Origin: Puccinia triticina
Taxonomy: Eukaryota; Basidiomycota; Pucciniomycetes; Pucciniales; Pucciniaceae
Assembly (NCBI RefSeq): GCF_026914185.1
Contig: NC_070565.1
Span: 5,766,001-5,830,000, forward strand
Length of the DNA stretch: 64,000 nucleotides
Direction: 5' to 3'
Under the pieces are notes generated by a model. It saw only the letters and a program-made list of their open reading frames with translations. It did no database searches and had not been told where the DNA came from. Both the position numbers and the translations under genes were made by a program. Shown piece by piece: positions 32,049 through 44,175 of the stretch. Numbering within the stretch: position 1 is the stretch's first letter; each line of letters begins with the position of its first letter.

Positions 32049-34662
32049 ATGCCTCCGAGTGAAACCACCCCACTTCTGGCGAGCCTCGCTACCTCGCCTC
32101 TTCGGCCGACGAGTCCCTCGGAGCATGCTGCTACACACCCGGCGAATGATTCGGCACAGGCCGACGTTGAACGCTCGATCGGGCTTCCAGACGCGACCCT
32201 CCCAGCTCCTCGCTCTAATCCACTCGTCACTCCACGAAAGCGGGCCGCCATCTTGGCTGCAGTATGGACCGGGTAACTCATCCCACTTGAAAATCCCAGC
32301 TGATGAAAGCGGCAATCGATCGTACAAACACACCCACACACAGAGAGAGAGGCAGAGAGGATCAGAAGCTAATGTCTGTGCTTTGATCTCTACTCCACCC
32401 AGTGTCTTCCTGGGCGCACTGGATTCGACGATAGTAGCCACATTGATGTCCTCGATCTCGTCGAATTTTGGAGCCTCAAATCAGATCTCCTGGTTGGCCT
32501 CTGCCTACCTATTGTCGACCTCAGCCACAGGAGCGCTGTATGGAAAGCTGGCAGACTTGCTCGGCCGTCGGATGTCGAATCTCATCGCCCTAGCATTCTT
32601 CACTCTCGGTACTCTGGGCTGTGGGTTATCTAGTAACATGAGCCAATTGATCTTTTCGCGATTCTTGGCTGGTTGTGGGGGCGGCGGAATCATGACGACG
32701 AGCAGTATTATCGCCACCGATCTATTCAGACTTGATCAACGTGGATTAGTCCAAGGCTTTGCCAATATTTGTTTCGGCCTTGGTGCGGCTCTCGGTGGCC
32801 CACTGGGGGGCTGGATTGCCGATTCGATGGGTTGGAGGTTCGCGTTCTTGGGTGTGTTGGCCCATTCTTTTTTGATTTCTTTGGAGCATGTCGCTGACAT
32901 CTCCATTTCTAAATCACCCTTCGGCATAGCCCAAGTTCCTCTTCTGATAATAGCCACAATCCTCGTGGCTTCTTTCGTTGAGTACAGATTAGAGGGACAA
33001 GTGACAAGCAAGGCAGAGTTAGCTAGAAGAATCGATTATCGCGGCAGTATCGCTCTGGTCTGGATGGTATGTCCTGATTCGATCATTCCCCTTCACCACC
33101 ATTTTTAGTTGACTTGCTTCTTGTCCTATTCCTCTGGTTATAAACCAAAATAAAGATAGGCGCCTTGCTCCTGTCACTGAGCTTCAAAAGCAACCTTCAG
33201 TACGAGGTATAGATGCATCCATCCATCCTACACTTCTGTCACGCATTGGCTGATGTACTCATTCTGGCTCGACTCTCTTAGTGGTCCGATCCTAGAGTAT
33301 ATGGGAATTTTATTAGCTTCTTGGTCGGATTGGCAGTCTTCATTTACATCGAATCTACAGTCCCCGAGCCCGTCCTACCACTTCGTCTATTGAAATTTCG
33401 CACTCCACTCTGTAGCGTTGGGATCAGCTTTTTTACCAGGTGCGCCCGGAAAGTTCTACCTGCTGGGTTATCTCTCTCGAAAGAAGCCCCAAAAGAATAT
33501 AGCCGAGAGAGTTTTAATATTTTCTCTCAATCCTCTATTCAGCATGATTGTCTTCTCGTAAGTGATTACATCAGAAGCCTGCAGATACCTGGAAGTTGGA
33601 TAGATGGCTAATCTGATTTCTCGAGATATATTTCAGGGTATTGTACATGTATCCATTATGGTTTGAAACGGTCAAGCTGAGTAGCCCGACAGAAGCGGGG
33701 CTTCACTTGATCCCGAATTCGGTTGCACTCTCGATTGGTTCTCTTGCCGCTGGAGGCTGGATCCTTAAAACTGGCCAACATAAGATGGTGGTCTTCATAA
33801 GCGCAGCTCTCTTGGTCCTTGGCTCGCTACTCATGCTTTTCAAACTGGACTCACCACTCCACGAGTGGATAGACATTGTGAGCTCCTTAAATTGGACTTA
33901 TGAACAAAATCATTTGGTCTGAACGGTTGAATGTTTTCTGATTTGATAGATACCAAATGGACTCGGTTTCTCAGCAAGCACCACTGCCGTTCTCAGTAAG
34001 TCAATCCTGCCAACGTGCTATAAGCTTTGCCGGGGTATCTGTTCATTTGGGATCACTCACACCAGTATATACTTTGTTACCACGCCGTCCCAGTTTCCTT
34101 AATTGCATCGGTTCCTGAAAAAGATATGGCCGTTTGCACGGGTCTATCGTACTTGTTCAGATACAATGGTGTCGTCATTGGTGTTGCCGCAGTTGAGTGT
34201 AATACCTTTCACTTTTGCACCGGAGATATAGATCTCGCATCAATGCTCATCAGACTCATCCTTTATTTTCTATTGAAGAGCGGAGCCATTCTTCAATCGG
34301 TCTTGACCACCGAACTTAAACACAGAATCATTGGTGAAGGGGCTGCTGAAGTGAGTCCCCAAAAAAAACATCGCTTCTCCTTCCCACCTTTTTTCTCTGG
34401 AGTGTCTCCATCTGTAACAAGAACCCTCTCTTTGTCGCATCTGATTCTCTTTGTTTTCTGACCGGATAAAACAAACAAGCTGATTGAAAGTATCAGACAC
34501 GAATCGACATTGGTGAAAAGTTTACCAGAGGGAATCTGGAAACAGGGCGCGATCGAAAGCTACAAAATCGCCTTGAAAAGCGTCTTTAAATTCAACCTTC
34601 TACTTTCTTTGATCTCCTTCTTCTTATCTTTCGGCATCCAAAATAACTCCCTTGATAGATAA
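32049..34662 (+). CDS. MFS transporter, DHA2/Vba (vacuolar basic amino acid) type
   Basis: Eleven exons: 32049-32272, 32403-32851, 32930-33066, 33156-33206, 33282-33439, 33543-33557, 33637-33877, 33950-33995, 34094-34191, 34279-34350 and 34480-34662, giving 557 aa with consistent phases. The start is the ATG before PPSETTPLLASL, a cytosolic leader with an acidic/Leu motif. Landmarks are LGALDSTIVATLMSSIS (TM1), GKLADLLGRR (motif A), GGGGIMTTSSIIATDL and GLGAALGGPLGGW (motif C). The C-terminal half holds IPNGLGFSAS, QSVLTTELK and a Lys-rich tail. This pattern matches fungal Vba/Fnx proteins, which export or store basic amino acids at the vacuole; a drug-efflux role is the alternative. Exon 6 is only 15 nt. 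Confidence 0.85.
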
Positions 34663-35104
34663 AAACTCAACGAGCGGAGGTTCTTTCCTTTCTTATTTTT
34701 GAATTTTTGTAAAACACAATTTATCTTTATCTTTCTCTCTCTCTCTCCTCTCTAGGGGTGATCTTTTACACATACCTTTAAAGAAGACTACATACATATA
34801 CGCATAAGTAGATAAGCTTCAGCATTAGAATATTCAACCTGGTGCAAGTCAAGGACTCTGCTGTGTAAAACTTGTGCATTTTCATGACTCCAAAAAAAAA
34901 AGTTTTATAACCGAAAAGGACTGAGCAAGATCTCGCGAATACATGTGGGCTCTATCTCTGTGCAATTACGCTTTTGCCTCACAAAAGGGGGAATGACTTA
35001 TCAAAGTCCAAGGAACAAAAAAAAACAGCAGAGAACAGAGAAGTGACTGAGTGGGGGGTATATAAGTATATGGATGGGACATTAAGAGGAGAGACAGAGA
35101 GCGG
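34663..35104. other. Convergent 3' region
   Basis: It lies between the stop codons of the Vba-like gene (plus) and TIM44 (minus). It contains CT and A-rich runs (34730-34755, 34890) and no ORF of note, so it presumably carries both 3' UTRs. Confidence 0.6.
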
Positions 35105-37113
35105 TTACAAGAATGCGATGGAGCTTCGACGAGCCAAGTCGATGACCTTCCAGCCGCCAGTGAGAGCAGTATGATCATCAGGAACAACATTTGGATCCTT
35201 AGCAGCTTGCTTAGAGCCCGGGGCGGGAGCCTCTGAGGAAGATTTTTTCTTCTGACGGGTCTCGGAAGGCTTTTCCTGCTCCTGCCCATCGACAGACTCC
35301 TCCTCGTCGCCGTCCTCCTCTGTCTCAGAGGTAGAAGTGGACGCGTTGAGCAGGGCGTCTTTGGTGAGGACGACGACGTATTGGACGGCCTGGATGTCTT
35401 CCCGACTGCCCACCTCGACCGCATATCCTTCCTCCTCGTCCGTCTCAGGCACCGCCGATCCTTTGCTCGTCGCCGAGACCCGCTTGTTCGGGTTGATGTA
35501 ACAGTTGATCTCATGCGTCTTGAAGGCTACTATGAACACCGGCAGATCCCGCTCCTCTAAAACTTTGGCCGATAGGATCTGTTCAATCGATCATCAATCT
35601 CTCTCTCTCACTTCAGATCCTGTTTGCGGTGTTTTGAGAGCACCATGGAGGGGGGCTTACATCGATTCCTTTGAGGTCGATGATCTGATTTGCCGGCCTC
35701 AATCCTCTTTGGAGATACATCTTCATCGGGGCAGATTGGACATTAAAAGCCTGGAAAGGATCCAGAATGAAAAGCCACTCAGTTAACAATCTGTCCAAAC
35801 AAGAGTAGGGATCTTATCCTAAACATACTTACGGCTTCTGAGGTCCACATCTTCAGCGCCTTTAAGTCATTATCGACGAAGGAGTCGACGAAGTCAGGGA
35901 TGATGAATTCGCGCAGATCGGCAAGGAAGGCGTCGTAGTTGAAGGCCGGATCGACCTCCTTGACGAGTCTGATTACCTTTGCCGTCTCGGTCTCGTCGAG
36001 GAGGTTTCGGCGGAGGAAGCCGGTGACGGAGCGGATTGAGGCGACGACTGGGTTCTCTGACTCGGCATATCCTTCTTGGACGTTTTTCCAGATCTCCTTA
36101 AGCCCGCTGCCAGTCAGTGTGCCCTTCATGCGTGAGCCAATCGTGTTCGAGTCCTCTGCCGGCTCCTCGTTGGCAGTCGCATGTAAAACTAATGCTGGTG
36201 GTGCGTTCGGATTCTCGGCTATCTGAGATTCTTCGATGTTCGTACTCGAGGACTCTTCTGTCGCTGGTGGGATTTCTGATGAAGATGGCGATGATGGTGA
36301 TGGTGAAGAAGAAGAGGAGGCGGCGGCGGCGGCGGGGTTGCTGGCAGAAGCTTGGAGAGAAGAGTTGCTGGAGGCCGAGAGGATGGAGGAGGAGGGGTTA
36401 GCTTTGGCGAGCCGATCGAGCCGTTTCTGGCGTCTGCGATTACGTTCTTCCTTTTCGATGTAGCCCCCGTATCTGAGTGCGCCCTGCGAGAAATCGACAG
36501 TATCCTCGACGACTTTGTAGACTTCAGTCTGGCGGATAGGTTCGGCGATCCGCCTGTCGAGCTCCTTGGAGACCCGGCGGGCCGTCTGGATCAGCCGACT
36601 CTCCTCGATCTCATTGGCCGCCTTGTTGACTGCCTCGGAGACCGATTTACCCGTGCTGCTCAGCGTCTTGGCCATCCGTGCCAGCTTTGGGTTCTCCTTG
36701 ATCAGACTCTCTAGACGCATGGCCGTGTAGGCTTTCCTCATCTTCTGTGCGGCCTCTGAGTCTTTGATTCCCTGTGCTGTTCCTGTTAGCTCTCGCACAT
36801 TTTCCTAGTAGCAACGTGCCTTGTATCAACATCTCTGTCTTTTTTCATTTGACCGTGTTGGACTGATTGATGGTTGCCTGACCTGTATCTCCTGACTCTT
36901 GGCATATTCGGATTTGAGTACGTCCATGAATCTGGCCCAGGGGGATACGCCAGCGGGCAGGTTGTCATCCTGCTGTTTGTCCTGTTTCGATGATGATGAT
37001 GATGACTGGCCGGTGGAGTATGATGTTCTGCCGACTCTTCTTGCGTGGGGGGTCGTCTGCTGGATGGCTTTCCTGATCGAGCTGAGCTGAGTCCTGGCTG
37101 GGGTGAATGACAT
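35105..37113 (-). CDS. TIM44: Mitochondrial import inner membrane translocase subunit TIM44
   Basis: Tim44 tethers mtHsp70 to the TIM23 channel on the matrix side of the inner membrane and drives presequence import (family knowledge). Exons 37113-36883, 36804-35833, 35750-35661 and 35578-35105 are all in phase 0 and predict 588 aa. The N terminus is a basic presequence (MSFTPARTQLSSIRKA). A Lys/Glu-rich helical region follows, with SPWARFMDVLKSEYAKSQ and then VRELTGTAQGIKDS. The Ser/Ala/Glu linker in the middle is low complexity. The C-terminal Tim44 domain is clear: ESENPVVASIR, DPAFNYDAFLADL, DNDLKALKMWTSEA, PVFIVAFKTHEINCY and the closing GGWKVIDLAR. The long acidic insertion near the end (DEEESVD) is a lineage feature. 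Confidence 0.93.
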
Positions 37114-37338
37114 GATGGTCGTTGGACTGGGCGGTGTTTCCGACTGCAGTGCTCCACTCCGATCGAACCCAGCCACAGCAAGACACTCAACTGACATGCA
37201 TACTGAATAAAAGCAGAATGCATACTGAATAAAAGCAGAATGCATACTGAATAAACGGCATGCATATTCAACACACTTGATGTTCCCCGCCCAGCCAACA
37301 CAGCAGCAGATTCGCCAGCAGCAGCCAAGCAACCGACA
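37114..37338. promoter_or_regulatory. Bidirectional TIM44/LYS4 promoter with three direct repeats
   Basis: The region separates two divergent ATGs. Three tandem copies of a 22-bp unit (GCATACTGAATAAA + AGCAGAAT; the last diverges after the AATAAA) lie at about 37198-37262. The unit contains TGAATAAA, which could serve as a TATA-like element for either direction. Both genes make mitochondrial proteins. Confidence 0.65.
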
Positions 37339-39902
37339 ATGCTCCATCTGAAACTCAGGCCGAGCATCCGACTACCACTGCTCCGACGGAACCACTCGAC
37401 AACGAGCGCCCAGCAGACACTGGTCGAGAAGATCGTCCAGAAGTATGCCTACGACCAGCCAGCGACTAAGAGAATCAGATCGGGTGACTTCATCATGCTC
37501 AAGCCAGAACATGTCATGACCCACGACAACACCGCACCAGTCATCAGCAAGTTCAATTCCATCGGCGCCTCAAAGATCAACAACCCCCGCCAACCAGTCT
37601 TCACCATCGACCATGACGTCCAGAACAAATCGCCTGAAAACTTGAAGAAATACTCCAAAATCGAGGCGTTCGCTCATCTACAGGATGTCGACTTCTTCCC
37701 CCCAGGAAGGGGCATCGGCGTCAGTCCTCCCCCTCCCATCCTATCTCCCTATCGTCACAGAAGTTGAACAAATCCTAATTATCTGTCGAACCTTCACCCC
37801 CAAGTTAGCACCAAATTATGGTTGAGGAGGGCTACGCCTTTCCGGGCTCACTCATGGTCGGTACGCTCCTCCTCCCATTCATACTCAGTCAAAAAATATC
37901 AGTAACTGATTCATACAAACTACATACACAGCATCCGACTCACATAGCAACATGTACGGAGGGATAGGCTGTGTCGGTACACCAGTAGTCCGGACAGACG
38001 CTGCGTGAGCCCTGAAATTCCCCCAGTTCACACACGATTTATGCACAGTTACTTACTCGATTGTTCAAAACAAAAACAAAAAAAATGCGCATAAAATAGG
38101 GCGATTTGGGCGACCCAGCGGACCTGGTGGCAAGTGCCAGAGATCGTCAAGGTGGAGCTCAAAGGACGCCCACTCGGCGTGACGGGGAAGGATATCATTG
38201 TTGGGCTGTGTGGGAACTTCAACCAAGACGAGGTGCTGAACACGGCGATCGAGTTTGTGGGCGAGGGAGTGAAGATGCTGAGCATTGATGAGCGGCTAGC
38301 GATTGCGAACATGACGACCGAGTGGGGCGCCTTGGCGGGTGTGTTCCCGATCGATGACACCCTGATCGAGTGGTACCACGATCTTCTGAAGAAGCGAGAA
38401 GCCTTGGCGGAGATCAAGACCCATTCTGGCCCACCACCCTCGCACCCCCGTCTGTCGTTCGAAAGGATCGAGGCTCTCAGCCAACTCGCCAAGGAGCTTC
38501 GAGCGGACGAGGATGCGTACTACTCCAAGACCTTGACGCTCGACCTCAGCACGCTTGTCCCACAGGTCTCTGGGCCGAACTCGGTCAAGCTCTCGACCCC
38601 ATTGCCCGAGTTGGAGGCCCAAGAAATCGCAATCCAGAAAGCCTACCTAGTTTCGTGTGTGAACTCGCGGCTTTCGGACCTTGCGGCGGCGGCGGAGGTG
38701 ATGAAAGGCAAGCGGGTGGCCGACGGGGTCGAGTTTTACGTCGCCGCCGCATCCTCTGTCGTCCAGATGGAAGCCGAACGGGCAGGCATCTGGGCCACCC
38801 TAGTCGCCGCTGGCGCCAAGATCCTCCCCGCCGGATGCGGTCCCTGCATCGGACTCGGCGTCGGCCTGCTGGAGAAGGGCGAGGTGGGGATCAGCGCGAC
38901 CAACCGGAACTACAAGGGCCGGATGGGTCACCCCCTCGCACAAGCTTATCTGGCCAGTCCTGCTGTCGTGGCTGCAAGTGCGATTGCCGGGAAGATCTGC
39001 GGCCCAAGCTCCTCCTCGGCCGCCCCAAGCTCCTCTAACTTGAAGCCTCAGATCCAAATCATCGAACATCCCAAGCCGACGAGGACCGCCTCTCCTTCCA
39101 AAGCAGACGACCAGACGACTGAGCCTCTGTTACCCAACTTCCCCGCCGTCTTCGGAGGCCCGCTGGTCTTCGCCCCCGCCGATAACATCAACACCGACGG
39201 GATCTACCCCGGGAAATATACCTATCAGGACGACATCTCGCCGGAGGGACAGGCAGGGGTGGTGATGGAAAACTACGACCGCTCGTTCGCGGAGACTGTA
39301 CGGGACTTATACCCTTCTCCTTCCACGGGAACCCTTCCGGCTCCCGCGGACAAGAACCTTACCGCCCGGGCCCAGCAGAGCCGGCTGACCGGAACAGGCG
39401 TCGTGCTCGTCGTCGGACAGAACTTCGGCACTGGCTCGTCCCGCGAACAGGCCGCCACGGCGCTCAGAAACGCCGGGATCCCCCTAGTGATTGCGGCCAG
39501 TTTCGGCGAAATCTTCAAACGTAACGCGATCAATAACGGTCTCGTCTGTCTCGAATCGAGAGAGCTCGTCGCTTTCTTGGAATCTCAATTCCTTCGGAAA
39601 GACCAAGAGCAATCATCTGCTGCTACTCTCGTCACTCAGTGGTCTTTACGGCTGGATGCTCGATCCGGTCAACTCGAAATCTCCGACCCTCAGGGCTCAT
39701 CTTTGAAAGAGCCCGTCGTCTTTCAGCTCCAACCTATCGGAAAATCAGTCCAAGAAATGTAAGCCCTCTTCTTCCTTCATGTGAACCTTTTCTCTCACGC
39801 TTCTGACGAAAAATGTTGTGTGTGTCCTAACCTCTCACCCTTTTGGATTTCTTTAGTTTTGTTGCTGGTGGATTGGAGGGATGGGTCAGAGAACGGATAT
39901 GA
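37339..39902 (+). CDS. LYS4: Homoaconitase, mitochondrial (lysine biosynthesis)
   Basis: This Fe-S enzyme converts homoaconitate to homoisocitrate in the fungal alpha-aminoadipate lysine pathway. Exons 37339-37719, 37809-37860, 37932-38004, 38100-39758 and 39857-39902 predict 736 aa. The N terminus is a presequence ([16 protein letters not shown]). Aconitase-family landmarks are [40 protein letters not shown] with the Fe-S cysteines, [12 protein letters not shown], and the swivel domain [11 protein letters not shown] with [29 protein letters not shown] separates it from aconitase itself. The last exon supplies [14 protein letters not shown], the usual C terminus; without it the frame would stop early at 39762. 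Confidence 0.93.
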
Positions 39903-40054
39903 TCTTTATGCAAGGGTTGGGGGATAAGGTGGTGAAAATGGGGGTTTGGCTAGTTGGATGCATTGAGTTTTCTTGCCAACAAGTGTATGATCAAGAGGAA
40001 TGAGTTTGTGGAACGATCAAGCACTTTTTTAGATAATCCATTCCAGAACATTTT

Positions 40055-40741
40055 TCATGTTCTTGCTGGTGGGGCAACCTAGAGAGAAAAAATGACAAGC
40101 ACAAGCTCTGCGAAGTCAGATACTGCTCCGTCCAAGCATGACGAGAGTGAAGCAATAAGAGGGGGGAAAGGGACTGACCAGGACGACTCCGTCTCCTCTG
40201 ACAAATAACATCTCACAATTCCGTTTGACGGTCTGTCCTCATCAAATATTCATTGGATAGAAAGAAAAGAAGCGCGGACTGAGGTTATTATTTTTATACT
40301 TGTAAAGAAAACGGAAAAGTTAAGGAAGCGTGAGTGTCTAGAGACGGACCCTGATTATGGGCTCGTCCTGCGGGTTCTGGGCTGGCTCTACGACGGTGAT
40401 AGTTTCGGTGACATCAGAAAGGACCATATTCATGTGGCCATCGTATGCCTAATAGCGCAAAACAAAACCGACGCGATCAAACAATTTGTTGATAAATGGG
40501 AAAGAACATCGGTGTGGTTGGAGCGTCATCACTTACATGGAGGGTTCCGTTGAGTACTCGGTCTCCTCGAAGCTTGATGAGCACGCGCTCAGACAGCGAT
40601 AAACGGATCAAATCGAACTACAGGTGCACATATTCGACCAATTCGATCCGTGTCAGTTTCGGTGAGATAGAAGAAGAGTGTATTTATAAGAGGGGAAGCC
40701 CGCACCGGTTCCTCGACCCCATCGCTGCTTAGATCGGCCAT
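40055..40741 (-). CDS. LSM3: U6 snRNA-associated Sm-like protein LSm3
   Basis: This is a subunit of the Lsm1-7 (cytoplasmic mRNA decay) and Lsm2-8 (U6 snRNP) rings. Five small exons, 40741-40706, 40617-40537, 40448-40350, 40232-40179 and 40078-40055, are all in phase 0 and give 97 aa. Landmarks are the start MADLSSDGVEEP, Sm1 DLIRLSLSERVLIKLRGDR, LNGTLHAYDGHMNMVLSD, and Sm2 MLFVRGDGVVL, ending VAPPA. The donor after exon 3 is GTCCGT, not the usual GTA/GTG. If that intron were retained, translation would stop at once and lose Sm2. It converges on LYS4 with 152 bp between stops. Confidence 0.9.
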
Positions 40742-40972
40742 CGTCAACTCGAGAAATCTTTCGGAAAACGGTGGGGTTACGCGAGAGAGAGACCGTCTTT
40801 GTACACGAGAGAGCGTTGTTCTACTTTTCGGACCGCTCTTAACCTGGGTCCCCCCGGGAGCGGAGGCTACCACAGGGCACCCCGTGTCCCCGTCGCCCTA
40901 CCCGGCAAGACTGCTTGGAGTTCGCCTTGCCCCGGATGCTTCCCAAAGCACGTCAACTCCACAAATAACGAT
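40742..40972. promoter_or_regulatory. Bidirectional LSM3/PLP2 promoter
   Basis: The two ATGs are 231 bp apart and divergent. No TATA box stands out. The segment contains CCCGGGAG / CCCCGGAT GC-rich blocks. Co-regulation is inferred from geometry only. Confidence 0.5.
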
Positions 40973-42119
40973 ATGCCTGCTCTCAGATATTCAGAAGATA
41001 CCGAGTTGTGAGTCATTTTCACTTTGATGATGCTCCTCAACTAGCCCGGAACAAACCCTGATGATAACACTATCCTTCGGGCCGGTCGCAGCAACGATGC
41101 CTTAAGGTCAATGGGTCTTCCTGCCTCGCTTTTCTCCTCGCAACCCGAGCTCATGTGATACCGAGCTGAGACAAAATACAAACACACGCACACACCCTCG
41201 AAAACCTGGGATCGATGTTCGAAACCACCTTGATTAAACAGGGCGCGGGGTATCCTGCCACAGTTGCCCGCTGAGCCCGAGTCTCCCGAAGCTACCGCAC
41301 CGCCGGAACCCAGTCCGCAGGAGTTGATCGACGAGCTTGACGACCAGAGGGCCATTGAGGAGCTCGAACTGGACCAAGAAATCCCCGCCCATCTCATCGA
41401 CTCCTGGAAATCAGCCCGACTGGCCGAGCTACAACATGCCACTCAAACCACAAACGCTCGATCATCTGGCTTGAGACCCATAGGCAAGGAAGACTACGTC
41501 CGCGAGGTTAACCAGGCTAGCGAGGTCGATGTTGATCCGGATTCGGCTCATGCCAACAGAGGCACTGGGGTAGTTCTTTGTCTGTGGAATAAGTGCGTGT
41601 ATTAATCCCTATCCCACGCTTCGACGAGGTTCGAACGAGTGAACTTTATCTCATCTTGTTTTGAACATCCAAAAAAAAAAAATCACCAGCTCATCCGCCT
41701 CAAGACATATCCTAGCACTGCTGGAACAACTATCCCACGAGTACCCATCCACTCGATTTCTCTCGATCCCAGGGGGATCATGCATTGCGAATTACCCGGA
41801 CGCCAACCAGCCCACCCTGATCTGCTACCGAGCCGGCGGATGTCTCCGGCAATACGTGGGCATCGGATCCTCTGCCGAGATCTCGAAGACCAATGGCAAG
41901 CTCAGCGCCGGATTGGCGACTACGTTGGCCGACTTGGAAGCCGAGTTGCTCTCCATCGGCGCCCTCGATCCCCATCTCAAAGTCGCCTCTCGCCCCCTTC
42001 CTCCTGCTCATGATACTCATGAAGATCAAGATGACGGCGACTACTATCGCGGATCTAAAATTAAGAAAAAAATCAGAGTGACTTCTAAGAACGACAGTGA
42101 TTCAGAACTTGACATCTGA
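40973..42119 (+). CDS. PLP2: Phosducin-like protein 2/3 (Plp2/PDCL3, VIAF family)
   Basis: Family role: a thioredoxin-fold cofactor of the CCT/TRiC chaperonin that aids actin and tubulin folding. Exons 40973-41007, 41242-41592 and 41690-42119 give 271 aa. The start MPALRYSEDTE matches the short acidic leader of the family, followed by GILP. A helical segment holds ELIDELDDQRAIEELE and RLAEL, and then GKEDYVREVNQAS. The thioredoxin-like part shows GVVLCLWN, SSASRHILALLEQLS, PSTRFLSI, CIANYPDANQPTLICYR and VGIG. The acidic/basic tail ends DSDSELDI. The first intron (234 nt) is longer than typical here, so an extra small exon is possible. Confidence 0.88.
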
Positions 42120-43015
42120 ACTCTTGAGGGTTTTTTTTTTGACCGCTCCTGTCCCACTTCTGTTGAGTATCCTCAAGACCCAGGTGCTCTTAGAGTAAAA
42201 ATATTGTAGTGTGCAAAGTTGCCTGCATAAATGTGTGAATATTATACTCTCATACACGGTTTTGGCTGGTCCCAGCCTCAAATTATGAATTCGTGCAACA
42301 ATACCCCCAAGAACTGTTTGCCTAGATAACATCAAAACCCAAAGCAAAAAGTGTCCAAAAAATTCTATCAAATTCCTGGTCCAAACCTGCATTGATCCCA
42401 CAAGATTTGGGTTTTTTCCCACAACATAATACATATTTTTTGCTCATCCTTCTGCTGTCTTTGCAGGATGTCATGACATCAATCTCATCCAGATCCAAAC
42501 ATATTATCATGCAGTTAAACTGGGAAATAGGGGAGGGGGGGCAATTCTTGGACTTTCTTGGGTTGGTTTATCTTATAAAATCTCTCTCCCTTGCCTTTGT
42601 AGTTCTTATTTTGGATTGTCAACTGTACACTTCCCATCACTTTTAAACAGATCTGGAATTTCAGATTTTGCAGGGAAATCTGAAATCTGGAACTCTGGAT
42701 CACTTGGGGGATCTTTGGGGACCTAGATTTCCCTGTGAAATCTGAAATCTGGCCGGTCAGATCTGACTTTCCAGATTGACAGGAAGTCCTCCATTCTTTG
42801 CTTTTTTCAAGTGCAGTTTGATCTAACATTACACACTATAGAGTGCTGGCAGCAGGGGTACATAGCAGTAAGCTAGAAAGAGAAAAGGGGCCTAAATGGC
42901 TACAAGACAGTCTGGCCACAAGTACAAACTGGGAAAATATAGGAAGAAAAAGTAAAAGGGAAAAAGGATGATAGATAAAGATTCAATGAGGTTTTTGGCT
43001 ACTTCTTTTGTTCTA
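42120..43015. other. No gene recognised
   Basis: It begins with a T-run just after the PLP2 stop. Two close direct copies of a GGGAAATCTGAAATCTGG-type block occur at 42675-42693 and near 42730-42752 (CCTGTGAAATCTGAAATCTGG). Otherwise only short frames. Confidence 0.5.
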
Positions 43016-43127
43016 TGTACAGTGGGTTATCTAACGTTTTTGGCACCACATTTTTCAATGCACTTCAAGTCATGAAATTGGCTGCAGGGGTGGGAAAGAT
43101 GTTCCCAAGAATGATTATGAAATAAAA
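43016..43127 (+). repeat. Dispersed 120-bp repeat, copy 3
   Basis: The blocks are TGTACAGTGGGTTATCTAAC, GCACCACATTTTTCAATGCA, ACTTCAAGTCATGAAATTGG and GGGGTGGGAAAGATGTTCCC. This is the best preserved of the three copies (others at 2669-2786 and 12842-12985). Its GTACAGTGGGTTATCTAACG end looks like an element terminus. Confidence 0.75.
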
Positions 43128-43985
43128 AAAAGGGGGTTACTAAACACCCCCGGGTATTTCCGTGTGCATACCCGGCTTTTGCATACCCCCTTTTCCGCAT
43201 TCACACCCCCTTTTTTTCTACTCATTTCTATGTGACACGTGAAATTATATCAAAATTCATCAAAAATCATGAAAATAATTATCATATATTCAGAATTGAA
43301 AAAACCCAACTCTTAATTAATTAATTATTTTTTGCATACCCCCTTTTGTGAGGTAATCCATGAGGGAATAACTTTTTTTTTACATGTCCCAGCCCCACAA
43401 AAAATTCAGGGCACTTATAAATGTGCATGTGCTTGATTTCCTGAAAATTTTGGGATATATAGGGGGTGCACGGTGGGCTTAGTAGGAAAATTCCTACCAA
43501 CTGTATAAATTTTTGGTTAAATATTCAAACAGTCTAAGAATTTCAGGGATTTTTAATCTTTGTATAATAATTGTTCCCCAAAATTTTGAGCAATGTGATG
43601 GCATAAAAACATGAGATATAAGGGGTGTGTGGCAGTCTTAATAAGAACAATCTGGCTAACTGTATAACTTTTGTGTTACATTTTCAAACATTCTAAAAAT
43701 TTCAGGCATTAGTGAAATTTTCATATTCTCAGCGCCCCAAATTTTTTAGCAATGGGGTGGTATCCAAACATGAGATATAGGGGATGTGCAGTAGTCACAA
43801 CACCTCCTAGTGTACACCTCATATATCTCATGTTCAGATGCCAATAAATTACATTAAGCTTCAGGCACAGAGAATATATAAATATTAATGATGCCTGAAA
43901 TTTTTAGACTGTTAGAAATTGTAACAAAAAAGTTATACATTTAGCCAGATTTTTCTTATGAAGACTGCCGCACACCCCTTATATC
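43128..43985. repeat. Flanking repeat block, left of MULE cluster
   Basis: The first part holds GGGGGTTACTAAA, GCATACCC and CCCCCTTTTCCGCATTCACA, which recur at 50746-50850. The second part (43430-43985) is built of units containing CATGAGATATA-GGGG-TG, CTGTATAACTTTTGTGTTAC and CTAAAAATTTCAGGCAT. The last unit is inverted about a centre near 43800. Forward copies of the same unit, more diverged, occupy 50225-50720. Confidence 0.65.
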
Positions 43986-43989
43986 TTAT

Positions 43990-44175
43990 CTACTTTGTGC
44001 AGCAGCAAAAAACTCTTTGTGTACAGAATCAACTGTCTCTTGACGTCGAGACCCGCTGTGCGCGCAAGCTGGCAATTACTTTGTGCACAGTGTTCTCCCC
44101 CAAAAGAAGGAGGTGATTTTTCTGGATTTTTTTTCTGATGGATCAAAAGAGGGGGTCTTACTTGCCCCCTGCAAA
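43990..44175 (+). repeat. Direct repeat bracketing the MULE pair, left copy
   Basis: The shared blocks CTTTGTGCAGCAG, AAAACTCTTTGTG, ACAGAATCAAC and CCGCTGTGCGCGCAAGC are collinear with 54747-54925. The two copies have the same orientation and lie about 10.7 kb apart. Downstream similarity (GGCACCAAAATAAA) may extend to 44300. Confidence 0.7.

Noticed and set aside
31634..32341. 235-codon minus-strand frame
   Set aside because: It is antisense to the first exon and intron of the Vba-like transporter, whose exons, phases and motifs are clear.
39491..39706. Plus-strand overlapping frame in LYS4
   Set aside because: It is an out-of-frame shadow of the homoaconitase swivel domain.
41041..41442. 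133-codon Ser-rich minus-strand frame
   Set aside because: It is antisense to PLP2 exon 2 and intron 1.
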